Below are positions 33,807-43,025 of a DNA stretch of 64,000 nt, one piece after another. Under the pieces are notes generated by a model. That model was not told the origin of the DNA and searched no databases. It saw only the letters and a program-made list of their open reading frames with translations. This stretch comes from Planotetraspora thailandica (GTDB lineage Bacteria > Actinomycetota > Actinomycetes > Streptosporangiales > Streptosporangiaceae), in the NCBI RefSeq assembly GCF_016863335.1, contig NZ_BOOR01000053.1, positions 1 to 64,000 on the forward strand, written 5' to 3'. Each line of letters opens with the position of its first letter. Positions within the stretch are counted from its first letter, which is position 1. The translations under genes were made by a program, and so were the position numbers.

Positions 33807-34256
33807 ATGGCGGAGACCTGGCACGAGGAGCTGCGTTCCCGCGGCTACCGGATCACCCCTCAGCGGCAGTTGGTGCTCGAGGCGATCACCCAGCTCGGGC
33901 ATGCGACACCCGAGGACATCTGCTCGCGTGTCCAGGAGACCGCCAGGGGAGTGAACATCTCCACCGTTTACCGCACAGTGGAGCTGCTCGAGGAGCTCGG
34001 TCTGGTCTCGCACACCCATCTCGGGCATGGCGCGCCCACCTACCACCTCGCCTCCGAGGCCGACCACGTGCACCTCGTCTGTCGCTCCTGCAGCAAGGTG
34101 ACGGAGGTCGACCCCGAACTCGTCCACGGCCTCGTGGACGCTCTGGACGACGGGCTGGGCTTCGACACCGATGTGCGGCATCTCACCGTCTTCGGCCGCT
34201 GCAGCGACTGCCGCCGACCCCCTGCGGCGGGCCGGGAGCCGTACGGAAGCGAATAG
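33807..34256 (+). CDS. Fur family metalloregulator, Nur-like
   Basis: The 149-aa protein has a winged-helix N-terminal domain (residues 1-80; YRITPQRQLVLEAI, NISTVYRTVELLEELG). The metal-binding dimerisation domain has HGAPTYHLASEADHVHLVC and a CxxC (CRSC) plus GRCSDCRRP. The HGAPTYHL segment and neighbours recall Streptomyces Nur (SCO4180), a nickel-responsive repressor of nickel uptake and superoxide dismutase genes. Zur or another Fur type cannot be excluded. TAGACT (33795-33800) precedes the ATG by six nt. Confidence 0.82.
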   Translation: MAETWHEELRSRGYRITPQRQLVLEAITQLGHATPEDICSRVQETARGVNISTVYRTVELLEELGLVSHTHLGHGAPTYHLASEADHVHLVCRSCSKVTEVDPELVHGLVDALDDGLGFDTDVRHLTVFGRCSDCRRPPAAGREPYGSE

Positions 34257-34265
34257 CCTTGAAGC

Positions 34266-35288
34266 ATGCGGAGCCCATTGCTTGACACGCCTGGAGCGGT
34301 CGCCGCGGAGGCGCCCGACGAGACGATCGCGGCCCATTACGGCGAGCCGTACGCGGAGCAGCGCGCGCTCGCGGCCGGGCAGGCGCTGGTCGACCGGAGT
34401 GACCGAGAGGTCGTGCGGATCTCCGGTCCCGACCGGCTGAGCTGGCTGAACGACCTGAGCTCGCAGAAGCTCGACAAACTCGCGCCGGGCGTGCCGGCCC
34501 AGACCTTGCTCCTCGACCTGCAGGGCCGGGTCGAACACCACCTCACGCTCGTGGACGACGGCGAAGCCGTATGGGCGCACGTCGAGCCGGGGACCTCGGC
34601 CGAGCTGGTCGCCTATCTGGAGAAGATGCGCTTCATGCTCCGGGTCGAGGTAGCCGACGTCACCGCCGAATACGCCGTCGTGTCCGTCGCGGCCCCGGAC
34701 GCCGATCCGGTGGCGGAGCCGGGCGAGGGCATGATCGCCATCGGCGGCGACTTCCTGGTGCCGCGGGAGCGGCTGGCGAACCTGCCGGCCGAGCTGGGGC
34801 TGCGCCCGGCGGGCCTGTGGGCGTATGAGGCGCTTCGCATCGAGGCGCACGTGCCGCGGCTGGGCTTCGAGACCGACCACAAGGCGATTCCCCACGAGGT
34901 CGGCTGGATCGATCAGGCCGTACACCTGAGCAAGGGCTGCTACCGCGGGCAGGAGACGGTCGCCCGGGTGCACAACCTGGGCCACCCGCCGCGGCGGCTG
35001 GTGTTCCTGCACCTCGACGGCAGCGTCGACGCGCTGCCGCCGCACGGAGCCCCTGTCACGCTGGGCGTTGGCGCCGAGGCCGAGGGCACGGCCGAGGTCG
35101 GGTTCGTCGGCTCTTCGGCGCGCCACCACGAACTGGGGCCGATCGCCTTGGCCCTGGTGAAGCGCACCGTGCCGGTGGACGCCGACCTGCTCGCCGGAGG
35201 CGTGGCGGCCACCCAGGAGGTCATCGTGCCCCCGGACGCCGGCCGCAACGTGAAGATCGATCCCGCGTTGCGGCGGCGGATCCGTTAG
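34266..35288 (+). CDS. ygfZ: YgfZ/GcvT-like folate-binding protein
   Basis: The 340-aa protein has the aminomethyltransferase-like fold and the diagnostic [12 protein letters not shown] motif (residues about 225-236). YgfZ proteins help assembly or repair of certain Fe-S clusters in a folate-dependent way. TAGCCT (34254-34259) lies six nt before the ATG. Its stop overlaps the convergent dtd stop by 4 nt. Confidence 0.92.
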   Translation: MRSPLLDTPGAVAAEAPDETIAAHYGEPYAEQRALAAGQALVDRSDREVVRISGPDRLSWLNDLSSQKLDKLAPGVPAQTLLLDLQGRVEHHLTLVDDGEAVWAHVEPGTSAELVAYLEKMRFMLRVEVADVTAEYAVVSVAAPDADPVAEPGEGMIAIGGDFLVPRERLANLPAELGLRPAGLWAYEALRIEAHVPRLGFETDHKAIPHEVGWIDQAVHLSKGCYRGQETVARVHNLGHPPRRLVFLHLDGSVDALPPHGAPVTLGVGAEAEGTAEVGFVGSSARHHELGPIALALVKRTVPVDADLLAGGVAATQEVIVPPDAGRNVKIDPALRRRIR

Positions 35289-35719
35289 ACGCCGGGCACG
35301 TCCAGCACGAGCGTGATGGGGCCGTCATTGACCAGGGAGACCTTCATGTCGGCCCCGAACACGCCGGTTTCGACCCGGGCGCCCTGGGCCCTGAGCTCCG
35401 CGACGACGGCGTCGACCAGCGGCTCGGCGACGGGCCCGGGGGCCGCCGACTGCCACGTGGGACGCCTGCCCTTGCGGGCGTCGCCGTACAGGGTGAACTG
35501 GCTGATCACGAGCAGGGGCGCACCGATGTCCGAGCACGACTTCTCGCCGTGCAGGATGCGCAGCCCCCACAACTTGCCGGCGAGCCTGGCGGCCTCGGCG
35601 GGGCCGTCCGAATGGGTCACGCCGACCAGCACGAGCAGGCCGGGCTCGTCGATCGCTCCGACCACCTTGCCGTCCACCGTCACCGACGCCGAACTCACCC
35701 GTTGGACAACCGCACGCAT
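35285..35719 (-). CDS. dtd: D-aminoacyl-tRNA deacylase
   Basis: The 144-aa protein carries the Dtd active-site segments [15 protein letters not shown] and [19 protein letters not shown] (including the Gly-cisPro pair region). The enzyme removes D-amino acids mischarged on tRNA. ATG 35719 gives the standard [13 protein letters not shown] beginning. It is convergent with ygfZ and divergent from the asparaginase gene. Confidence 0.95.
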   Translation of the reverse strand: MRAVVQRVSSASVTVDGKVVGAIDEPGLLVLVGVTHSDGPAEAARLAGKLWGLRILHGEKSCSDIGAPLLVISQFTLYGDARKGRRPTWQSAAPGPVAEPLVDAVVAELRAQGARVETGVFGADMKVSLVNDGPITLVLDVPGV

Positions 35720-35764
35720 GGCCCCGAATTCTGCCATGTTCGCGGCCTTCGTAGACTGCCCGCT

Positions 35765-36715
35765 ATGTCCGAACTGATCGTCGAAGTGGTCCGCTCCGGT
35801 TTCATCGAGTCCGTGCACCGGACGCATGTGTACGCGGTCGACGCGCAGGGTGCCACGAAAATGCTCCACGGCGACGTGGAGAGCCTCGCCTCCCCGCGCT
35901 CGTCGATGAAGCCGCTGCAGGCGCTCGCCATGGTGAGGGCGGGGCTGCCGCTGGAAGACGAGCTGCTCGCGCTGGCCTGCGGCAGCCACGGCGGGGAGCG
36001 CTTCCACGTCGACGGCGTACGGAAGATCCTGGCCGAGGCCGGGCTGGACGAGACGGCGCTGCGCTGTACCGAGGACCTTCCCCTTGACACCGAGGCGATG
36101 CACCAGGTGATCAGGGAGCACGGCGGCCCCAGCCGGATCCTGATGAACTGCTCGGGCAAGCACGCGGCCATGCTCTTCACCTGCGTGGTGAACGACTGGC
36201 CGGTCGACGGCTACCTCGACCCGGGCCACCCGCTGCAACGGGCGATCAGGGCCACCGTGGAGGAGTTCACCGGCGAGCGCGTCGCCGCGACCGGGGTGGA
36301 CGGTTGCGGCGCCCCGCTGTTCTTCGTCTCCATGGTCGGTGTCGTACGGGCCTTCCGCCGATTCCCCGTGGCCGAGCCGGGCACCCCGGAACGCCGGATC
36401 GCCGACGCGATGCGGGCCCACCCGGAATGGACCAGCGGCACGGGACGGCCCGAGGCCGCGCTCATGCGCGCGATTCCCGGACTCATGGTCAAGTCGGGCG
36501 CCGAGGCGTTCGACGCCTTCGCCTTCGCGGACGGCTCCGCGGGCGCGGTAAAGATCGAGGACGGCGGCCAGCGCGCCCGTGTGCCCATCACCGTGGCCGC
36601 TCTGCGCGCGGTCGGCCTGGACGCGCCCGAGCTCGCGGGGCTGTCGAGCACGCCGGTGCTCGGCGGAGGAAGGCCTGTCGGCGAGGTCAGGATCCGGCCC
36701 GCCACCACTGGCTAG
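35765..36715 (+). CDS. L-asparaginase II family protein
   Basis: The 316-aa protein matches the thermolabile/type II actinobacterial and rhizobial asparaginase family, which is unrelated to E. coli AnsA/B. Motifs are [34 protein letters not shown] and VDGCGAPLF, the last with the conserved Cys. It hydrolyses L-asparagine to aspartate and ammonia. TAGACT (35752-35757) lies seven nt upstream of the ATG with no Shine-Dalgarno. Confidence 0.9.
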   Translation: MSELIVEVVRSGFIESVHRTHVYAVDAQGATKMLHGDVESLASPRSSMKPLQALAMVRAGLPLEDELLALACGSHGGERFHVDGVRKILAEAGLDETALRCTEDLPLDTEAMHQVIREHGGPSRILMNCSGKHAAMLFTCVVNDWPVDGYLDPGHPLQRAIRATVEEFTGERVAATGVDGCGAPLFFVSMVGVVRAFRRFPVAEPGTPERRIADAMRAHPEWTSGTGRPEAALMRAIPGLMVKSGAEAFDAFAFADGSAGAVKIEDGGQRARVPITVAALRAVGLDAPELAGLSSTPVLGGGRPVGEVRIRPATTG

Positions 36716-36725
36716 GCTGCTCGTC

Positions 36726-37697
36726 ATGGGACGTACACGTCTGTACCGGAACGGGAAACTCGAGGCCGAGGGCTTCCCCGTCGCCGATGTGTCGGAATAC
36801 GTGTCCGACCCGGACGCGGTGGTCTGGTTCGACATGTGCTCGCCGAGCGAGGAGGACCTGCGCGCGATCACTGAGGAGCTCGGCATCCATGAGCTCGCCG
36901 TGCAGGGCGCCCTCCAGCACAAGCAGCGCCCGAAGCTGGACACCTACGACAGCCACAAGTTCCTCAACGTCTACTCCGCGGAGTTCGAGGTCGAGTCGGG
37001 CCGGCTGGACGTCGCGGAGGCCGCGGCGTTCATCACCCACAACGCGCTGGTGACCGTGCGGAACTCGGAGCTGTTCAGGATCGACGAGGTGGTGCGGCGC
37101 TGGGACGAGGCACCGGGCCTCACCGCGCACGGCATCCCGTTCCTGCTGCACGGCCTGCTCGACTACGTCGTCGACAGCCACTTCGACTCCGTCGAGGCGA
37201 TCGACGAGCAGATCGAGGCCCTGGAGGAGACCGCCTTCGGCGAGCAGCCCGTCGACCGGGCCGACCAGCGGCGCGTATTCGAGATTCGCAAGAGCCTGGT
37301 GACCCTGCGCCGGATCGTGATGCCGATGCGCGAGGTCGTCAACACACTCATCAGGCGGAACGACGAGCTGGGCGACGGGGCGATGGCGCCCTACTTCCAG
37401 GACGTCTACGACCAGGTGCTCAGGGCCGCGGAGTGGACCGATTCGCTGCGCGACCTCCTGAGCAACATCCGTGAGGCGCATCTGACGATGCAGAGCAACA
37501 AGATGAACCTGATCATGAAGCAGGTGACGAGCTGGGCCGCCATCATCGCGGTGCCGACCTTGATCACCGGCTTCTACGGCCAGAACATCCCGTTCCCCGG
37601 ATTCGGCCATCCCTGGGGCTTCTGGGTGTCCACTGTGGTCATCGTCGTCGTGTCGGCCCTGCTGTACCGGTCGTTCAGCAAACGCGACTGGCTCTGA
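36726..37697 (+). CDS. corA: CorA family divalent-cation transporter
   Basis: The 323-aa protein has a large cytoplasmic N-terminal domain with the usual helical bundle and two C-terminal membrane helices. Between them the selectivity loop reads [12 protein letters not shown], with Gln in place of Met of the canonical GMN motif. CorA pentamers import magnesium or cobalt. TAGGCT (36713-36718) lies seven nt before the ATG, again leaderless-type. The gene follows asparaginase by 10 nt. Confidence 0.9.
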   Translation: MGRTRLYRNGKLEAEGFPVADVSEYVSDPDAVVWFDMCSPSEEDLRAITEELGIHELAVQGALQHKQRPKLDTYDSHKFLNVYSAEFEVESGRLDVAEAAAFITHNALVTVRNSELFRIDEVVRRWDEAPGLTAHGIPFLLHGLLDYVVDSHFDSVEAIDEQIEALEETAFGEQPVDRADQRRVFEIRKSLVTLRRIVMPMREVVNTLIRRNDELGDGAMAPYFQDVYDQVLRAAEWTDSLRDLLSNIREAHLTMQSNKMNLIMKQVTSWAAIIAVPTLITGFYGQNIPFPGFGHPWGFWVSTVVIVVVSALLYRSFSKRDWL

Positions 37698-37701
37698 CCG
37701 A

Positions 37702-37805
37702 TCACTCCTCGACGGCGATCCTGACCCGCCCGATCTGCTTGGTCGAGGCCACGAGGGTGCCGTCGTCGGCCTCGCAGTCGAGGCCGACGACGTCCACGAT
37801 CCGGC
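37702..37805 (-). pseudogene. C-terminal fragment of an AlaX-type alanyl-tRNA editing gene
   Basis: The minus strand encodes RIVDVVGLDCEADDGTLVAS then TKQIGRVRI and a stop. This is clearly related to the C-terminus of the intact AlaX gene 1.6 kb away (VGLDCQADGGTHVASTKQIG). The fragment has lost everything upstream of 37805 and carries His to Leu at a zinc-ligand position. It is a diverged relic of a second alaX copy, or of a duplication at this site. Confidence 0.75.
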
Positions 37806-37819
37806 TTTGCCGATCTCTG

Positions 37820-38965
37820 TCAGTCGGCGGCCACGGTCTCGTCAGGATGAACCGCGCCGTTATTGAGTCCGGGCGAGCGACGACGTTGTGACGTCGATGA
37901 AGTGGCGGGCAGTTCGTATTCCTGTGACGGACGGCGCTGCTCTGAGAATGCCTCTGACGGATGGCGCTGCTCCGAGAATGCCTCGCCCACCGTGGCGGCG
38001 AGAGTCAGGTAGGCCTCGTGGGTCGCGGGAGCCAGCATTTCCAGCTCGAACGCGGAGTCTTCCTCCAGGTGTGGATCGAAGGGGATGCTGACCACGGTGC
38101 GGCAGCGCTCGTCAAAGTGGCTGCGGAGTGCGTCCATGTCCATGGTGGATCTGGTCTCCTCGCGCACACCTGACAGGACCACGGTTGCCGACCGCGCCAG
38201 GTCGGCGTGATTGTGGGCTTCCAGCCAGTCCAAAGTCGCACCGGCCGATCGGGCCGCGGCCACGGAGGGGATGGTTACCAGCACGATCTGGTCGGCCAAC
38301 TCGAGGGTCGCAGCCATGGCCGAGTGCAGGAGGCCGGTGCCGCAGTCAGTGATGCAGATCGAGTAGAAGCGCTCCAGGAGCATGGCGATGGTCCGGTAGT
38401 CGCCGGCGCAGAACGCTTCGGAGACGGCTGGGTCACGGGAGGATGCCAGGATCTCCAGCCTGCTCGACGCCGACTGTGACGTGAACGTCCGGACGTCGGC
38501 GTACCGCGGGTTGTCCATCGTGCGGAGTTCGGCGAGCAATTCGCGCACGGTCGCCGAGGTCTCAAGGCGCACCCGGTCGGAGAGCGTTCCGCGGTCCGGG
38601 TTGGCGTCCATCGCGATGACGCGGTCGCCTCTGACGCTGCTGAGTATGGATCCCAGCCCCACCGCTGTGGTGGTCTTGCCGACGCCGCCTTTGAGGCTCA
38701 GCACCGCCAGCCGATGGTGGCCGCCTGCCACGGGCGTCCGGGCGAGACCGATCAGTTTGCGACGGTGCAACTCTGCCGGCGACTCGCCGGGGTGCAGGTG
38801 CCCGCCAGTAGCCTGGTACAGCAGGCGACGCCAGCCCCCGGCGGGCGCGCGTCGCTTAGTCCGGAGAAGAAGTTCCGGGGTGAGAAGGTGCGTCTGGGTG
38901 ACGGTGGTTCCGTCGTCCGGCGCCGCCGATCCCGTTTCTGAGCCTGGCAACTGATCGTGGACCAC
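37820..38965 (-). CDS. MinD/ParA-like ATPase
   Basis: The 381-aa protein has a deviant Walker A, VLSLKGGVGKTTTAVGLG (near 90), and switch I region MDANPDRGTLSDRV. The Walker B-type strand is SICITDCGTG. The N-terminal 80 aa and Ser/Pro-rich tail resemble MinD-like proteins found with ESX/type VII systems and other actinobacterial membrane machines. The tail holds two tandem copies of EAFSEQRxPS. GGGGAGG precedes GTG 38965. No ESX genes are nearby. It sits between gene fragments, so it may be recently inserted. Confidence 0.8.
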   Translation of the reverse strand: MVHDQLPGSETGSAAPDDGTTVTQTHLLTPELLLRTKRRAPAGGWRRLLYQATGGHLHPGESPAELHRRKLIGLARTPVAGGHHRLAVLSLKGGVGKTTTAVGLGSILSSVRGDRVIAMDANPDRGTLSDRVRLETSATVRELLAELRTMDNPRYADVRTFTSQSASSRLEILASSRDPAVSEAFCAGDYRTIAMLLERFYSICITDCGTGLLHSAMAATLELADQIVLVTIPSVAAARSAGATLDWLEAHNHADLARSATVVLSGVREETRSTMDMDALRSHFDERCRTVVSIPFDPHLEEDSAFELEMLAPATHEAYLTLAATVGEAFSEQRHPSEAFSEQRRPSQEYELPATSSTSQRRRSPGLNNGAVHPDETVAAD

Positions 38966-39206
38966 AGCGACCTCCCCGATGATTACCGACCGTGAAGACC
39001 CGGGTGCCCGCGTACCGAGATCGGCCAGGACTGCGCCCTCCAGCCGCTGTGGTCATCGACAGCAGCAGCGCCCAGCCCTGTTCCTTGATCTCTTGTCGCG
39101 TCGTAGACGACAGTGCATACGCTACGGTGCGCCCCCATATGACTACTACACGCGAGTTGCAAAGCTTCGCGGAGATTACCCATGAATGATCGTCGGTGGG
39201 CGGACA

Positions 39207-39422
39207 TGGCTGTACGGCTCGGCGCTCACGAATGGGGCGGACGGCAACCCGAACTCGACCGTGTTCGGCCCCACCGCGGACAACCCGCACATGATGGCGC
39301 GGTTACATCAAGGTCGAGGTCACGCTGGAGCAGTGGCGGGCCGACTTCCGGGTGTCCGACAACGTCTCGGTCTCAAATGGTGCAACCGCCAAGGAATGGC
39401 GCCGGTTGTGGGTCCGTGTCCT
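39207..39422 (+). pseudogene. PhoD-type alkaline phosphatase C-terminal fragment
   Basis: The plus strand reads WLYGSALTNGADGNPNSTVF and GPTADNPHMMAR. After a deletion/frameshift near 39303 it continues YIKVEVTLEQWRADFRVSDN in another frame. This is the C-terminal part of PhoD-like phosphodiesterase/alkaline phosphatases (NPHMMARY and GYI.VEVT..WRADFRV are typical). The catalytic N-terminal portion is absent. The fragment abuts the alaX stop codon. Confidence 0.65.
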
Positions 39423-40155
39423 AGTCGCTGACTTCGAGGCGCACCCGCCGGAATCCCTTGCCCTTGTTCTCGATCTTGGCGACCCTGATCCGGCCGATCT
39501 GCTTGGTCGAGGCCACGTGGGTGCCGCCGTCGGCCTGGCAGTCGAGGCCGACGATGTCCACGATCCGCACCTCCTGGACGTGTTCGGGCACCAGGTTGGT
39601 CGCGGTCCTGATGATGTCCGGGATGGCGAACGCCTCCGCGCGGGGCAGCACCCTGACGTCGATGCGCCGGTCGGCGACGACCTCGGCGTTGCACGCCTCT
39701 TCGACGGCCTCCTTGAAGCCCGGCGGCACCTCGGTGAGGTTGAAGTCCATGCGTGCCACGAGCGGCTCCATGTTGCCGCCGGTGACGAGCGCGCCGAAGT
39801 CGCGGAACACGACGCCGCACAACACGTGCAGTGCCGAGTGCGTGCGCATCAGGGCCGAGCGCCTGTCGTCGGCCACGGCCGCCCGCACGACGGTGCCCGG
39901 CGCCGGCAGCGGGTCGCCCTCGGCCGGGATGAGATACAGGTCGTCGCCATTGCGCACGCCGTCGATGCGGGTTTCGATGCCCTGCCACAGCAGGGTGCCC
40001 TGGTCCGCAGGCTGGCCGCCGCCACCGGGATAGAACGCCGATCTGTTCAGTACGATCCCGTCGGGCGTGGCGGCGAGCACGGTCGCCTCCCAGTCGCGCA
40101 GGGTCTGGTCGGCGAGTTCGAGGCGCTCCGTGCGCCCGAGGGCATCGGTTCCCAT
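39421..40155 (-). CDS. Alanyl-tRNA editing protein (AlaX)
   Basis: The 244-aa protein contains the editing-domain zinc motif RTHSALHVLCG (HxxxH) near 105 and GLDCQADGGTHVAS (C and H ligands) near 208. These match the AlaRS editing domain. AlaX hydrolyses Ser- or Gly-tRNA(Ala). The N-terminal NRSAFYPGGGGQPADQG is the family hallmark. A diverged C-terminal fragment of a relative lies at 37702-37805. Confidence 0.92.
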   Translation of the reverse strand: MGTDALGRTERLELADQTLRDWEATVLAATPDGIVLNRSAFYPGGGGQPADQGTLLWQGIETRIDGVRNGDDLYLIPAEGDPLPAPGTVVRAAVADDRRSALMRTHSALHVLCGVVFRDFGALVTGGNMEPLVARMDFNLTEVPPGFKEAVEEACNAEVVADRRIDVRVLPRAEAFAIPDIIRTATNLVPEHVQEVRIVDIVGLDCQADGGTHVASTKQIGRIRVAKIENKGKGFRRVRLEVSD

Positions 40156-40188
40156 GCGAGGAAGCCTAGAGGTCGCCGGCGGCGGGGT

Positions 40189-40521
40189 TCACCACGGGCC
40201 GTACGGGCCCTGGTTGCCGCCTCCCCGGCGATAGCCGTTCACCGCAGGCTTCACGTCGGCGAGGTAGATGCCGGAGGCGATGACCGCCGCGATGGTGAAG
40301 ATGCTCAGCGCGCTGATGTACCGCACCACGGCGGCGAAGGTGAAGAGGGTGGCGAAACCCAGGATGACCAGCCAGAGCGGCTTGGTCTGCTTGCCCGCGG
40401 CGGGGAAGGCCTGTGTGGGAATGCGGATCGCGTGAATGAGCGCCCACGCCGAAAGGATCAAGGCCCCGAGGCTGAGCAGCCAGAAGATGAGATCCAGCAC
40501 GCTGTACGTGCTCCCGAGCAT
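40189..40521 (-). CDS. DUF2516 membrane protein
   Basis: The 110-aa protein has three hydrophobic segments (VLDLIFWLLSLGALILSAW, LWLVILGFATLFTFAAVV, LSIFTIAAVIASGIYLADV) and a Gly/Pro/Tyr-rich cytoplasmic tail. DUF2516 is an actinobacterial family without assigned function; the mycobacterial member Rv0476 also follows hbhA. ATG 40521 is chosen because GGGAGA precedes it. Confidence 0.85.
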   Translation of the reverse strand: MLGSTYSVLDLIFWLLSLGALILSAWALIHAIRIPTQAFPAAGKQTKPLWLVILGFATLFTFAAVVRYISALSIFTIAAVIASGIYLADVKPAVNGYRRGGGNQGPYGPW

Positions 40522-40688
40522 GGACTCTCCCAGACGGTCATTGACGGCTGTCGTCCCCACACTAATGCGCGAGAGCGACCCGTGTCGCGAGCCGGAGAGG
40601 CGTATCACTCCCAACCGGCTGTAAGCACGCTGAGCGCCCGTTGAGTTGACCCCGGGCATCCGCGCAGGCGTCGCGGAAGGAAGAAAAG

Positions 40689-40717
40689 GGCCCGCCCCCG
40701 ATGTGCGGGAGCGGGCC
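40689..40717 (-). terminator. Terminator downstream of HBHA-like gene
   Basis: On the minus strand GGCCCGC pairs with GCGGGCC with additional G/C pairs inside, followed by CCCTTTTCTTCC. It would end the XRE-hbhA transcript. Confidence 0.7.
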
Positions 40718-40747
40718 GTACGGTTCGGCATCAGCGATGCCGTGCGC

Positions 40748-41206
40748 TCAGTTGTGCGAGGGGCGCTTGGCGCGCGGGGCGCTCTTGCGGACGGTTCCCT
40801 CGGGGCCCTTCTTGGCGGTGCCGTTGGAGGTGCTCGCGGACTCGGAGACCTCCGTCAGCTCGTGGGCCGCCTCGCCGCTGACCTTGCTGACGATCTTGCG
40901 GCCGCGCAGGGCGAGCTCGTCGTAGAGCTCGTTGAACCTGGTGGCGGCGGTGTCGGCGTACGCCTTGGCCTTCTCGGGGAAGTCCTTGGCGACGGCCTCG
41001 GCCCTGTCCTGGACGGTGGTGGCGTAAGCCCGGGCCTTCTCGGGGAGGTCCTTGGCCGTGTCGCGCAGCTCGCCCCGGCGGGACTGGAGCTTCTGCAGCT
41101 GCTCGGGCAGCTCGCGGATCTTCGCGACGGCCAGGTCCCCCGCGCCGGTGAGCGCGTAGAAGGGCTTGGACTCCGTGATCTTCTTCACCTCGGTTGCGAG
41201 GGTCAT
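40748..41206 (-). CDS. Heparin-binding haemagglutinin-like protein (HBHA family)
   Basis: The 152-aa, mostly helical coiled-coil protein starts with TLATEVKKITESKPFYAL and ends in a Lys/Ala/Pro-rich tail (KKGPEGTVRKSAPRAKRP), like mycobacterial HBHA (Rv0475). HBHA is surface-exposed in mycobacteria and also linked to lipid and membrane organisation; in this organism a structural role is more likely than adhesion. It lies 3 nt after the XRE-family gene, as Rv0474-hbhA do. Confidence 0.82.
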   Translation of the reverse strand: MTLATEVKKITESKPFYALTGAGDLAVAKIRELPEQLQKLQSRRGELRDTAKDLPEKARAYATTVQDRAEAVAKDFPEKAKAYADTAATRFNELYDELALRGRKIVSKVSGEAAHELTEVSESASTSNGTAKKGPEGTVRKSAPRAKRPSHN

Positions 41207-41209
41207 GGG

Positions 41210-41641
41210 CTATCCTTCCTTCTCCGGTGTGATGCCGTTGGGGAGAACCGGGTCGTCTCCGAGATCCTCGGCCGATTGCGGCGGCCGGGCGGAATCAGCG
41301 GCCCGGTTCTCCTTGTGAAACGATTCGTAGATGTCGATCAGCACCTGGCGTTGCCGCCCGGTGAGCGTGACATCGGCCCGGATCGCCGCCAGCACGTCGC
41401 TGTGCGGCTCGCGGTCCTCGATCAGCCCGGCCTGCACGTACAACGCCTGAGCGGAGATGTGCAGCCCTTTGGCGATCTGGTTCAAGATCTCGGCGCTCGG
41501 CTTGCGCAGGCCTCGTTCGACCTGGCTCAGGTAGGGGTTGGACACCCCGGCCTGGGCGGCGAGCTGACGGAGCGAGATCTTCGCCTGCTGCCGCTGCTGG
41601 CGGATGTACTCGCCGAGCGAGCCGACTTTGGGCAGTTCCAT
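41210..41641 (-). CDS. XRE family transcriptional regulator (Rv0474-like)
   Basis: The 143-aa protein has an N-terminal HTH_3 domain (residues about 10-65; LRQLAAQAGVSNPYLSQVER) and an acidic, Pro-rich C-terminus. It lies just upstream of the hbhA-like gene, matching Rv0474 in mycobacteria, and probably controls that operon. The promoter region includes a TTTGCAATTGCAAGC stretch (minus strand), possibly its operator. Confidence 0.85.
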   Translation of the reverse strand: MELPKVGSLGEYIRQQRQQAKISLRQLAAQAGVSNPYLSQVERGLRKPSAEILNQIAKGLHISAQALYVQAGLIEDREPHSDVLAAIRADVTLTGRQRQVLIDIYESFHKENRAADSARPPQSAEDLGDDPVLPNGITPEKEG

Positions 41642-41709
41642 ACCCCTAGTCTGCCTCGTGGTGCTTGCAATTGCAAACTAAGCGATAAACGCCAGCTAGC
41701 ACCCAAGCG

Positions 41710-42621
41710 TCAGCCAGGAATCAGCCAAAGCAAGGGCGCCGACGCGGTCAGCACGACGGAGCCTGTCACGATGAGAAGTTTGTGATGCGCAGGAAGCTCG
41801 ACGGCGGGCTGCACGAGCCGGTTCACCCGGGCCATCACGTTGGCGCCCGGGGAGACTCCGAGCGCGCCCTGAGGTGCGGGAACGCCGGCGGTCCCGAACC
41901 GGAGCAGGGCGGTGGCGAGGCGCTTGGGGGAGCACTGGCGGCGGGCGCGGTCGTCGGCCGCCATCTCGACGAGCAGGCTCACCGACTCCTGGGCGTCCCT
42001 GACGACCCGCGACCACGGCAGGGCATGGCGCAGCGCCGCGAAGGGCAGCAACACCAGGTCGTGCCGGTAGCGCACGTGGGCGGCCTCGTGCGCGAGCACC
42101 GCGTCGAGCTCGTCGGGCGACAGTAGACTCAGCGTGCCGTCGCTGATCACGACCTGCGACTTGAGGCCGGGGAGGCAGTAGGCGGCGGCGCCGGGGTATC
42201 CCACCACGCGCACGCCCGGCACGGCGGGCTCGTCCCTGGCGATCAGCGTCAGCAGCAGGCGATGCCGGCGGCGGGCGCGCAGGGTCTGCATGCCGGCGGT
42301 GAGCAGCACGGCGACCAGCACGGCCAGCAGCGCCAGGCCCGCGACCAGCGAGGTCAGCCTGACCACGTCGTGCGGCTCGTGCACGCCGTACTCAAGGGTG
42401 ATCAGGAGGGCGAGCAGGCCGTGGACGACGCCGCGCCTGTACGGCTCGAGCGCGTAGGCGAGCAGCGCTCCTGTGGAGGCGAGTCCCCAGGTCACACCGA
42501 GCGACTGCCACAGGAGGATGGCCGTTCGCGGGGCGCGCCACGTCCAGCGTGCGGATGTCAGCCACCAGGCGCCGACCGCGCACGCGGTGGCGAGGGCCGC
42601 TAATACCGCCGCCCCGATCAC
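41710..42621 (-). CDS. M56 family membrane metallopeptidase (BlaR1-like)
   Basis: The 303-aa protein has about four membrane helices and a zinc motif LAHEAAHVRYRHD (HExxH) with a downstream Glu in EMAADDRARR. It lacks the penicillin-sensor domain of BlaR1. It starts 4 nt inside the end of the BlaI-like repressor gene. In such pairs the peptidase inactivates the repressor on a signal, so this is probably a self-contained signalling pair, though its targets are unknown. Confidence 0.85.
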   Translation of the reverse strand: MIGAAVLAALATACAVGAWWLTSARWTWRAPRTAILLWQSLGVTWGLASTGALLAYALEPYRRGVVHGLLALLITLEYGVHEPHDVVRLTSLVAGLALLAVLVAVLLTAGMQTLRARRRHRLLLTLIARDEPAVPGVRVVGYPGAAAYCLPGLKSQVVISDGTLSLLSPDELDAVLAHEAAHVRYRHDLVLLPFAALRHALPWSRVVRDAQESVSLLVEMAADDRARRQCSPKRLATALLRFGTAGVPAPQGALGVSPGANVMARVNRLVQPAVELPAHHKLLIVTGSVVLTASAPLLWLIPG

Positions 42622-42974
42622 TCCTCCTCCAGCTCCGTGAGGGCTTTTCGCAGGATCTCCGCCTCTGAGCCCGACACGGCCTGGGCGAAGCGCGTGAGCG
42701 CCGCGTCGCGGTCTCCGGTGAGGTCCAGGGCTTCGAGCATGAGCTCGGCGACGTAGGCGTCCCGGCTCGCCGCGGGCTGGTAGCGCCAGGCGCGCCCGTC
42801 CCGGGTGCGGTTGAGGAATCCCTTGCGTGACAGGCGATCGAGTACGGTCATCACCGTCGTCGGCGCGAGGTCGCGATCCTCGATCATTCGTCCGACCTCA
42901 CGGGCGGTCAGCGGAGCGTTCTCCGCCCAGAGGATGTCCATGATGCTGCGTTCAAGCTCGCCGAGACCCTTCAC
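42618..42974 (-). CDS. BlaI/MecI/CopY family repressor
   Basis: The 118-aa winged-helix protein begins GLGELERSIMDILW and contains MTVLDRLSRKGFLNRTRDGRAW, the typical BlaI recognition region. GTG 42974 is preceded by TAGGCT seven nt upstream. A palindrome, GTAGTACTAC (42994-43003), overlaps the promoter. It is coupled to the M56 peptidase gene by a 4-nt overlap. Confidence 0.9.
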   Translation of the reverse strand: MKGLGELERSIMDILWAENAPLTAREVGRMIEDRDLAPTTVMTVLDRLSRKGFLNRTRDGRAWRYQPAASRDAYVAELMLEALDLTGDRDAALTRFAQAVSGSEAEILRKALTELEEE

Positions 42975-42993
42975 GTTTTCCAGCCTACCGGGG

Positions 42994-43003
42994 GTAGTAC
43001 TAC
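42994..43003. promoter_or_regulatory. BlaI-type operator GTAGTACTAC
   Basis: This perfect 10-bp palindrome lies between divergent blaI-like and macrodomain genes, close to the -35/-10 spacer of the blaI-like promoter. BlaI-family proteins bind TACTAC/GTAGTA dyads, so autoregulation is likely. It could also affect the macrodomain gene. Confidence 0.6.
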
Positions 43004-43025
43004 GTCCCGTAGAGAGGTGAGTCGG

